Both the position numbers and the translations under genes were made by a program. Positions 6,623 to 12,477 of a stretch of 12,477 bases of DNA are shown here, one piece after another (position 1 is the stretch's first letter; each line of letters begins with the position of its first letter). Source of the stretch: Pseudomonadota bacterium (GTDB lineage Bacteria > Pseudomonadota > Gammaproteobacteria > Steroidobacterales > Steroidobacteraceae); assembly GCA_021808035.1 (NCBI GenBank), contig JAKBCG010000040.1, forward strand, positions 1-12,477. The letters are read 5' to 3'. The notes below the pieces were generated by a model, which did not search any database, was not told where the DNA came from, and worked only from the letters and a program-made list of their open reading frames with translations.

Positions 6623-8421
6623 CCAACCCAATCACCGCACGGCTCGCGGCGCTTCGCGAGCGGATGCGAGCGCACGGCGTCGCCGCGGTGCTCGTCCCGA
6701 CCGCCGATCCGCATTCCTCGGAGTACCTGCCCGGGCACTGGCAAGGGCGCGCGTGGTTGTCCGGTTTCACCGGCTCGGCCGGCACCCTGCTGGTCGGCCG
6801 GGAGTTCGCGGGCCTGTGGACCGACTCGCGGTATTTCTCGCAGGCCGAACAGGAACTCGCGGGCAGCGGGATCGCGCTGTGCAAGCTGCGCGTGCAGAAC
6901 AACCCCGAATACCTCGACTGGGCGCGGGAGAACCTGCGCGCGGGCGAGGCGCTCGCGGTCGCGGCGGACAGCATCACGGTCGGCGTGCAGCGGCAGATCG
7001 AACGCGCGCTCGCCGAGCGCGGCGCGACGCTGCGGCTGGACCTCGACCTGGTCGCCGCGATCTGGGCGGATCGGCCGGCGCTGCCGACCGCGCCGATCGT
7101 CGAGCACCCGATCGCCTACGCCTGTGTCACGCGGCGAGAGAAGCTCGAGCGCGTGCGCGCGGCGATGCGCGCTCTCGGCGCGACCCACCACCTGGTCTCG
7201 AGCCTCGACGACGTGGCGTGGCTGTTGAACCTGCGCGGCGCCGACGTCGAATGCAATCCGGTGTTCCTCGCGCACCTGCTCGTCGAGCGCGAAGGTCGCG
7301 CGACCCTGTTCGTCGACCGGGCGAAGATTGCCGACGCGCTCGTCGCGACGCTCGCCGCGGATGGGGTCGGGATCGCCGGTTACGACGCGGTCGGCGCCGC
7401 GCTCCGCGCGCTCGGCGCGCCGGCGGTGCTCCTCCTCGATCCGGCGAAGGTCGCGAGTGCGGTCGCCGGCGCGATCCCGGACCCGGTCCGCCGGATCGAG
7501 GCGGCGAACCCGACGACCGCGTTCAAGGCGGTGAAGAGCGCCGCGGAGCTCGAGCGGATCCGCGCGACGATGCGCGTCGACGGCGCGGCGCTCGCCCGCG
7601 CGTTCCACCGGCTCGAACGCTCGCTCGCGGACGGCCGGCCGATGACGGAGCTCAGCGTCGACGCGCTGTTGCGTGAGGAACGCTCGCGTGGGCCCGGCTG
7701 GGTCGGCGAGAGCTTCGCGACGATCGCGGGATACGAGGCGAACGGCGCGCTGCCGCACTATCGGGCGACGCCGGCGTCGCACAGCGCGCTGCGCGCCGAA
7801 GGGCTCCTGCTGGTCGACTCGGGCGGGCAGTATCTCGGCGGCACGACCGACGTGACCCGCGTGCTCGCGCTCGGCCCGATCCGCCCCGAGCAGCGCCGCG
7901 ATTCGACGCGGGTGCTGAAGGGGATGATCGCGCTGTCGCGCACGCGCTTTCCGAAGGGCGCAAGCGGTCCGCAGCTCGATGCGATCGCCCGCGCGCCGCT
8001 GTGGGCCGAGTGCCTCGACTACGGTCACGGCACCGGCCACGGCGTCGGGTATTTCCTGAATGTGCACGAGGGTCCGCACGGGATCCGGCCGCCCACCGCT
8101 GGCGGCGCGCTGGTCGCGCTCGAGCCCGGCATGATCAGTTCGATCGAGCCCGGCCTGTATCGGCCGGGACGCCATGGAATCCGGCACGAGAACCTCGTGG
8201 TCGTCGTCGACGGCGGGCATGGGGAGTTCGGCGACTTCCTGTGCTTCGAGACCCTGACCTTGTGTCCGTTCGACCGCCGGACGTTCGATGCGGACGCGCT
8301 CGATCCGGCGGAGCGCGACTGGCTCGACCGGTACCACGCGAGCGTGCGGCGCGAAGTCGGTCCGCTGCTCGCGGGCGCGGACCTGGAGTGGCTCGAGCGG
8401 CACTGCGCACCGCTCGAATGA
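6619..8421 (+). CDS. Xaa-Pro aminopeptidase (aminopeptidase P, peptidase family M24B, XPNPEP1-type)
   Basis: This metallopeptidase removes the N-terminal residue when proline is second. At 600 residues it is the long, three-domain form related to eukaryotic cytosolic XPNPEP1, not the roughly 440-residue E. coli PepP form. The first creatinase-like domain carries DPHSSEYLP, GFTGSAGTLLV and WTDSRYFSQAEQEL. The second domain spans roughly 130-300, and the catalytic domain follows. All five metal ligands are visible: Asp400 (LLLVDSGG), Asp411 (TTDVTR), His474 (GHGTGHGVG), Glu510 (SSIEPGLY) and Glu524 (IRHENLV). His483 in NVHEGP matches the conserved active-site histidine. No signal peptide is seen, so it should be cytoplasmic. 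The start overlaps the desaturase stop (ATGA) and the stop overlaps the bioF start (ATGA). Why a proline peptidase sits here is unclear, and it may be a housekeeping passenger. Confidence 0.95.
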   Translation: MTNPITARLAALRERMRAHGVAAVLVPTADPHSSEYLPGHWQGRAWLSGFTGSAGTLLVGREFAGLWTDSRYFSQAEQELAGSGIALCKLRVQNNPEYLDWARENLRAGEALAVAADSITVGVQRQIERALAERGATLRLDLDLVAAIWADRPALPTAPIVEHPIAYACVTRREKLERVRAAMRALGATHHLVSSLDDVAWLLNLRGADVECNPVFLAHLLVEREGRATLFVDRAKIADALVATLAADGVGIAGYDAVGAALRALGAPAVLLLDPAKVASAVAGAIPDPVRRIEAANPTTAFKAVKSAAELERIRATMRVDGAALARAFHRLERSLADGRPMTELSVDALLREERSRGPGWVGESFATIAGYEANGALPHYRATPASHSALRAEGLLLVDSGGQYLGGTTDVTRVLALGPIRPEQRRDSTRVLKGMIALSRTRFPKGASGPQLDAIARAPLWAECLDYGHGTGHGVGYFLNVHEGPHGIRPPTAGGALVALEPGMISSIEPGLYRPGRHGIRHENLVVVVDGGHGEFGDFLCFETLTLCPFDRRTFDADALDPAERDWLDRYHASVRREVGPLLAGADLEWLERHCAPLE

Positions 8422-9554
8422 CCCGGCTCGCGGCCTACGCGGCGCAGCTCGACGCGCTCGCGTCCCGCGAGCGCATGCGGCGGCGGCGAGCGCCCGCTGG
8501 TCTCGATTTCACCTCGAACGACTACCTCGGGCTCGCGGCGAGCGCGCGGCTGCGCGCGGCCGTCGCGGACGCGCTCGCGCGCGGCGTCCCGGTCGGCGCG
8601 GGCGGCTCGCGGCTGCTGCGCGGCAACCATCCGGAGCACGAGCGTCTGGAGGCCGAGGCGGCCGCGTTCTTCGGCGCCGAGAGCAGCCTCCTGTTCGGTT
8701 CGGGGTATGCGGCGAACGCCGCCGTGTTCGCGACACTGCCGCAGCGCGGCGATCTCGTCGTGCACGACGAGTGGGTGCACGCGAGCGTGCACGACGGGCT
8801 GCGGCTCGGACGCGCCGAGCGCGCCGCGTTTCGGCACAACGATCCGGATGACGCGCGGCGCGCGATCGGCGGGTGGCGCGCGCGGGGCGGGCGCGGGCGC
8901 GTGTGGATCGCGGTGGAGAGCCTGTACTCCATGGACGGCGACCGTGCGCCGCTCGCCGCGCTCGCCGCGCTCGCCGACGCGCAGGACGGATTCCTGGTCG
9001 TCGACGAGGCGCACGCGACCGGCGTGTTCGGCCCGGACGGGCGCGGGCTCGCGAGCGCGCTCGAGGGTCGCGAGAACGTAGTCGCGCTGCACACCGGCGG
9101 CAAGGCCCTCGGGGTCGGCGGGGCCTGGGTGAACGCGCCGCGGCTGCTCGTCGAGTTCCTCGTGAACCGCGCGCGCCCGTTCGTGTTCGCGACCGCGCCG
9201 CCGCCGATCGTCGCGGCCGCGCTGCGCGAGGCGCTCACGATCCTGCGGCAGGAGCCGCAGCGCCGGGAGCAGCTCCGCGCGCTCGTCGCGCACGCCGAGG
9301 CGCGGCTCGGCGGGCTGCCGGGCGCCGCGCCCGCGGGCACGCAGATCCTGCCGCTCCTCGTCGGTGAGGACGGCGCCGCGGTCCGTCTCGCGAGCGCGCT
9401 CGCCGAACGCGGATTCGACGTGCGCGCGATCCGCCCGCCGACGGTCCCGGAGGGCACCGCGCGCCTGCGGATCTCGCTCAACCTGAACGTGAGCGACACC
9501 GACGTCGACGCGCTCGCCACGGCATTGCGCGAGCTCGATCCGCGGTCGGCCTGA
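8418..9554 (+). CDS. bioF: 8-amino-7-oxononanoate synthase / alpha-oxoamine synthase (BioF family)
   Basis: This PLP enzyme condenses an acyl thioester with an amino acid with loss of CO2. BioF itself uses pimeloyl thioester and L-alanine in biotin synthesis. The protein has 378 residues, near E. coli BioF in length. Visible family features are DFTSNDYLGLA (30-40), the glycine-rich GAGGSRLLRGNHPEHERLE, FGSGYAANAAV, ESLYSMDGD, DEAHATG with Asp196 (ring nitrogen) and His199, and the PLP-binding Lys229 in HTGGKALGVGGAW. NRARPFVFATAPPP and GTARLRISLN in the C-terminal part are typical of BioF rather than of 2-amino-3-ketobutyrate ligase or serine palmitoyltransferase. The ATG at 8418 overlaps the aminopeptidase stop (ATGA). 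No other biotin gene lies in the window, so a non-biotin oxoamine role remains possible. Confidence 0.82.
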   Translation: MTRLAAYAAQLDALASRERMRRRRAPAGLDFTSNDYLGLAASARLRAAVADALARGVPVGAGGSRLLRGNHPEHERLEAEAAAFFGAESSLLFGSGYAANAAVFATLPQRGDLVVHDEWVHASVHDGLRLGRAERAAFRHNDPDDARRAIGGWRARGGRGRVWIAVESLYSMDGDRAPLAALAALADAQDGFLVVDEAHATGVFGPDGRGLASALEGRENVVALHTGGKALGVGGAWVNAPRLLVEFLVNRARPFVFATAPPPIVAAALREALTILRQEPQRREQLRALVAHAEARLGGLPGAAPAGTQILPLLVGEDGAAVRLASALAERGFDVRAIRPPTVPEGTARLRISLNLNVSDTDVDALATALRELDPRSA

Positions 9555-9571
9555 GCCACGCCGATGCGGAC

Positions 9572-11695
9572 GTGAACGATCGACCCACCTCCGCCGCGGC
9601 GCCGGCGACCTGGCAGCGCGACGCCGCACGCACCTTGCTGCGGCATCACCTGCAGAACGGGCTCGCGGTGTCCGCCGCGCTCGCCGCGGTGGCGTTCGGC
9701 GCCGATCGGTGGCGGGGGACCGACGCCGCGGTGCTCGCGTCGGTCGGCGCGATGTGCGTCAGCATCGTCGACCTGCCCGCGACGCTCGCGAGCAAGGCGC
9801 GGATGATGGGCGCCGCGCTCGCCGGGACGAGCGCGGTCGCGCTGCTCGGGGGGCTCGCGAGCGCGACGCCGCTCGCGATGGCGGCGGTCGTCGCCGCGAC
9901 CTCGGTCGCGCTCGCGCTCGCGACCGCGTTCGGCCGGACCGCGATCACGCTCGCGATCTCCGGCGTGCTGTCGCTCGTCATAGGCCTCGCGCTGCCGACC
10001 GCGACCGCCGTGGTCGCGGTGCAACGCACCGGACTGATCCTCGCCGGCGGCGGCGCCTATGCGCTGATTGCGCTCGTGATCGCGGTCGTGACGCTGGATC
10101 GCGAGCGGCGGATGGCGCTCAACGAGGCGCTGATCGCGTTCTCGGCGTACCTGCGAGCCCGGGCGGGTCTGTTCGATGTGACCCGCGATCCGGATGCCGC
10201 GCTCGCGGCGGTGATCGAGCGCCACGCGGCGATGATCGATACGCTGCAGAACGCGCGGCAGATCGTCTTTGGCGGCCGGCGGAGTCCGCGCTGGGTCGGC
10301 GCGATGATCGCGCTGATCGACGCCTACGAGGCGGCGCTCGCCGGCGATTCGGACTGGGAGAGCCTGCGCACGCCGCCGCAGGCGACGGCGTTGCGCGTGC
10401 TCGAGTCCGCGACGCAGGCGCTCGCCGACGACATCGACGGGATCGCACTCGCGCTGGTCGCGCCGGTCGCCGCAGTACCGGTGATCGATCGGCGCGCGGG
10501 GCTCGCGCACGGCGCCGCGCAGGACGGGGATGCGGCGGCCTTGCCCGGCGCAAGCCGCGCGAAGCTCGCGCGGTTGACCGAACGGATCGCGCGGCTCGCC
10601 GCGGTCGTCGCGGCGGGCGATGCGGCGCCGCCGGTGCCGGCCGGGGTCGACGTCGCCGCGTTCCTCGATCGCCGGCCCGCGGCGCTAGCGACGTTGCGCG
10701 CGCAGGTCTCGACGTCCTCGCCGGTCGCGCGGTACGCGCTGCGGCTGACGCTCGCGATGCTGCTGGGCTACGCCGTCACGCTCGCGCTGCCGCACGGTGT
10801 CCACGGCGGTTGGGTGCTGTTGACGATCGCGCTGATCATGCGGGGCAGCTACGCGGTCACGCGGCAGCGGCGCAACGACCGCCTGATCGGCACCCTCGCC
10901 GGGTGCGCGGTCATGGCACTGCTGCTGCCGATCATGCCGGATAGGGCGGTCGTCGCCGGCGTGATCGTCGCGGTCGGCGTGAGCCACGCCTATGCGAACG
11001 TGAACTATCGGATCACCTCGTTCGCGGCCTCGGCCGGGGCGCTGATGTTCCTGCACTTCCTCGAGCCCGGCGTGCGGTTCATCGCGCAGCGGGTCCTCGA
11101 CACCGTGATCGGGGCGGGGATCTCGGGCGCGTTCGCGTTCGTGCTGCCGAACTGGGAATGGCGCGACGTGCCGCGCCTCGTGGATGCGTTGTTGGCCGCG
11201 GATCTGCGCTATGCGCGGCTCGCGCTCGAGTGGGCGCCACCGGAGCAGCCCTATCGTATCGCGCGGAAGACGGCGCTCGATGCGTTCTCGGCGCTGGTCG
11301 CGACCACGCGGCGGCTGTCGAGCGAGCCGAAGCGGCACGCGGGGAATTTCGCGGCCCTGCACCGGTTGCTCGCGGCGAACTACCTGTTCGCGTCGGACCT
11401 CGCGTCCGTGCGCAGTCTGCTGCGCGCCGCCCGCGCGGCGCTCGACGCGCCCGAGACGCACGGCGCGCTGCGGGAGACGGGCGCGCGGGTGATCGAGATC
11501 CTTACCCACGGCGAGTCCGCGAACGGCGGTGCGCCGTCCGCGGCGTTGCGCCGCCGCGGTTGGGCCGATATCGCCGAGACGCGACCGGCCGTCTATCTTC
11601 GCCGGCGGCTCCGGCACATCGAGTTCAGCGCTCGACGGCTCGTCGCCGAGGCGGCGCGGGCCCGGCTTCCCGTGCGCGGGCGAGCGTCCGGCTGA
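9572..11695 (+). CDS. FUSC-family inner-membrane protein (YccS/aromatic acid exporter-like)
   Basis: This is a 707-residue membrane protein with the duplicated layout of the YccS/AaeB group. It has a hydrophobic block of about six spans (about 30-180), a cytoplasmic helical region (about 185-385), a second membrane block (about 390-525) and a C-terminal helical region. Supporting phrases are GAMCVSIVDLPATLASKARMM in the first block and RQRRNDRLIGTLAGC in the second, which matches the conserved Arg-rich loop and Gly-Thr-Leu-Gly motif of FUSC_2 domains. Known members export aromatic carboxylates such as p-hydroxybenzoate, but many, including YccS, have no assigned substrate. The start is a GTG at 9572, 17 bases after the bioF stop, with no clear ribosome site. 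No other plausible start is seen nearby. It is the last gene of the second unit. Its final 71 bases overlap the convergent ModE-like gene on the other strand. Confidence 0.87.
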   Translation: MNDRPTSAAAPATWQRDAARTLLRHHLQNGLAVSAALAAVAFGADRWRGTDAAVLASVGAMCVSIVDLPATLASKARMMGAALAGTSAVALLGGLASATPLAMAAVVAATSVALALATAFGRTAITLAISGVLSLVIGLALPTATAVVAVQRTGLILAGGGAYALIALVIAVVTLDRERRMALNEALIAFSAYLRARAGLFDVTRDPDAALAAVIERHAAMIDTLQNARQIVFGGRRSPRWVGAMIALIDAYEAALAGDSDWESLRTPPQATALRVLESATQALADDIDGIALALVAPVAAVPVIDRRAGLAHGAAQDGDAAALPGASRAKLARLTERIARLAAVVAAGDAAPPVPAGVDVAAFLDRRPAALATLRAQVSTSSPVARYALRLTLAMLLGYAVTLALPHGVHGGWVLLTIALIMRGSYAVTRQRRNDRLIGTLAGCAVMALLLPIMPDRAVVAGVIVAVGVSHAYANVNYRITSFAASAGALMFLHFLEPGVRFIAQRVLDTVIGAGISGAFAFVLPNWEWRDVPRLVDALLAADLRYARLALEWAPPEQPYRIARKTALDAFSALVATTRRLSSEPKRHAGNFAALHRLLAANYLFASDLASVRSLLRAARAALDAPETHGALRETGARVIEILTHGESANGGAPSAALRRRGWADIAETRPAVYLRRRLRHIEFSARRLVAEAARARLPVRGRASG

Positions 11696-12149
11696 TCGGC
11701 GTCGGCCGGATCACCGGCGAGGCCTGGCCGCCTCTGGCGTGCTCGCCGACTGCGCGCAGACGCGCGTCGGCGAGCGGACGGAGCTCGGCGTCGAGGTCGC
11801 GGTAGGCGGTGATCAACGATGCGCCGAACTCGGTGAGCTGCGCGCCGCCGCCGCCGCGGCCGCCGGTCGTCGTCGTGACCACGCGCCGATCGAAGCTCGA
11901 GTTCAGGTCTTCGAGCAGCAACCAGGCGCGCCGATAGCTCATCCGCAGCGCACGCGCGGCCTGCGACAGCGAGCCGGTCCGCGCGATCGCCTCGAGCAGT
12001 TCGACCTTGCCGATCCCGACCGAGCAGCGCTTGCCGAAGTCGATCCGGAAGCGCACGGTCGGATGGGCCGACGGTCGCTCAGGCGGGGTGCGCGGTGCGG
12101 GTGATCGGGTCACGCGGGTCTCCGAGGCGTGGAGGGGATCGACCGCCAT
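11625..12149 (-). CDS. ModE-type winged helix-turn-helix regulator without a molybdate-binding (Mop) domain
   Basis: This DNA-binding protein of 174 residues is related to the N-terminal half of ModE, the molybdate-responsive regulator. The conserved part runs from FGKRCSVGIGKVELLEAI (38-55) through the recognition region TGSLSQAARALRMSYRRAW (58-76) to TTGGRGGGGAQLTEFG (94-109), which mirrors GGKGGGGA in ModE. No Mop/TOBE domain follows, so it cannot bind molybdate in the usual way. The first 30 residues are Pro/Arg-rich and unconserved. After about residue 130 there is a basic tail that lies over the end of the FUSC gene on the other strand. I chose the ATG at 12149 because GGGAG at 12156-12160 (complement) is 6 bases upstream. 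GTGs at 12182 and 12056 are alternatives. It follows the TonB-dependent receptor gene by 64 bases and is probably co-transcribed with it. Confidence 0.83.
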   Translation of the reverse strand: MAVDPLHASETRVTRSPAPRTPPERPSAHPTVRFRIDFGKRCSVGIGKVELLEAIARTGSLSQAARALRMSYRRAWLLLEDLNSSFDRRVVTTTTGGRGGGGAQLTEFGASLITAYRDLDAELRPLADARLRAVGEHARGGQASPVIRPTPISRTLARAREAGPAPPRRRAVER

Positions 12150-12157
12150 TGTGCGCT

Positions 12158-12192
12158 CCCGCGGGTCCGCGACGCCACCCACGACCCGCGGG
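12158..12192 (-). promoter_or_regulatory. Hairpin overlapping the ribosome binding site of the ModE-like gene
   Basis: CCCGCGGGTC at 12158-12167 and GACCCGCGGG at 12183-12192 form a perfect 10-bp GC-rich inverted repeat with a 15-base loop, between the receptor stop (12214) and the regulator ATG (12149). Read on the minus strand, the 3' arm ends in GGG, and these same bases are the first three of the GGGAG ribosome binding site at 12160-12156. The hairpin would therefore hide that site. No T run follows, so a Rho-independent terminator is unlikely. A DNA-binding dyad is an alternative, since each arm contains the 8-bp palindrome CCCGCGGG. Confidence 0.6.
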
Positions 12193-12213
12193 GCGCTCGC
12201 CGCTGCGCGGGCG

Positions 12214-12477
12214 TCAGCCGCCGCCGCCGAACGCGTCGGAGATCCCGAAGAACAGCCCGCGGCGCGGCCCGTATTGCGGTGCCCCCACGCCGACGCCGGT
12301 GCCGTTGCGGATCTGGTAGCGCGCGTCGAACAGGTTGATCACGTCCACCCGGGCACTCAGCTCGCCGAGGCCGCGGATCGTGAAGCGGTGGCTGATGCCG
12401 ACGTTGACCTGGGTGTAGTAGGGCAGGTGCGCGCCGTTCGGGATGCTGGTCCCCCCGTAGGACGTGGTGACGCCGGG
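12214..12477 (-). CDS. TonB-dependent outer-membrane receptor, C-terminal fragment (rest beyond the window)
   Basis: The last 87 codons and stop of an outer-membrane beta-barrel receptor lie on the minus strand and run off the right edge. The translation reads as alternating beta-strands. It includes LPYYTQVNVGISHRFTI, then LGELSARVDVINLFDARYQIRNG, which has the V-x-N-L-F-D signature found near the end of TonB-dependent receptors. After that come APQYGPRRGLFFGI and a terminal DAF. Such proteins import siderophores, cobalamin, heme or other chelates with energy from TonB, but the part that shows the ligand is outside the window. The barrel normally ends in an aromatic residue recognised by the BAM complex. 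Here Phe is followed by four glycines before the stop at 12214-12216. It is upstream of, and probably co-transcribed with, the ModE-like regulator gene. Confidence 0.85.
   Translation of the reverse strand, partial: PGVTTSYGGTSIPNGAHLPYYTQVNVGISHRFTIRGLGELSARVDVINLFDARYQIRNGTGVGVGAPQYGPRRGLFFGISDAFGGGG

Noticed and set aside
6586..10510. Long minus-strand open frames opposite the aminopeptidase, bioF and FUSC genes
   Set aside because: They have the same antisense composition and no family features, and the plus-strand genes have all expected catalytic residues.
12180..12182. GTG at 12182 as start of the ModE-like protein
   Set aside because: It falls in the hairpin loop with no ribosome site upstream, while the ATG at 12149 has GGGAG at a 6-base distance.
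1..12477. CRISPR arrays, insertion sequences, tRNA or rRNA genes
   Set aside because: Scanning by eye showed no spaced direct repeats, no transposase motifs with terminal repeats, and no recognisable structural RNA.

Overview
This is a GC-rich stretch (well above 65% G+C by eye) from a Gram-negative bacterium. An outer-membrane TonB-dependent receptor, an EmrA/HlyD-type membrane fusion protein, a YccS-like FUSC membrane protein and an E. coli-like osmF-yehYXW cassette point to a proteobacterium, probably beta or gamma. I cannot place it more precisely. Coding density is very high, and no stretch over about 100 bases lacks a gene. I see no RNA gene, mobile element or CRISPR array.

Layout. (1) Positions 1-743, minus strand: N-terminal part of an HlyD/EmrA-type efflux adaptor that runs off the left edge. 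(2) 744-842: a short AT-rich divergent promoter region with a consensus TATAAT. (3) 843-5558, plus strand: a LysR-type regulator followed closely by a complete betaine-type ABC importer (binding protein OsmF/YehZ, permease YehY, ATPase YehX, permease YehW). The importer genes abut or overlap by 1-4 bases, so this looks like one five-gene unit. (4) 5559-5605: a short gap with a perfect 9-bp inverted repeat lying over a TACAAT hexamer, probably the promoter of the next unit. (5) 5606-11695, plus strand: a second tight unit of membrane fatty acid desaturase, XPNPEP1-type aminopeptidase P, BioF-like alpha-oxoamine synthase and FUSC-family membrane protein. The first three are joined by ATGA overlaps and the fourth follows after 17 bases. 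(6) 11625-12477, minus strand: a small ModE-type DNA-binding protein whose 3' end overlaps the FUSC gene, preceded by the C-terminal end of a TonB-dependent receptor. A strong hairpin lies between these two and pairs with the regulator's ribosome binding site.

How the genes work together. The LysR protein can act on the divergent efflux gene, on its own gene and, by read-through, on the importer. The importer should take up a betaine-like quaternary amine across the inner membrane. The second unit mixes acyl-chain desaturation, Pro-peptide trimming, condensation of an acyl thioester with an amino acid, and a putative exporter. Its common purpose is not evident from sequence. The ModE-like protein lacks the molybdate-binding domain and appears to be co-transcribed with the receptor, so it may control the receptor or a neighbouring metal-uptake function.
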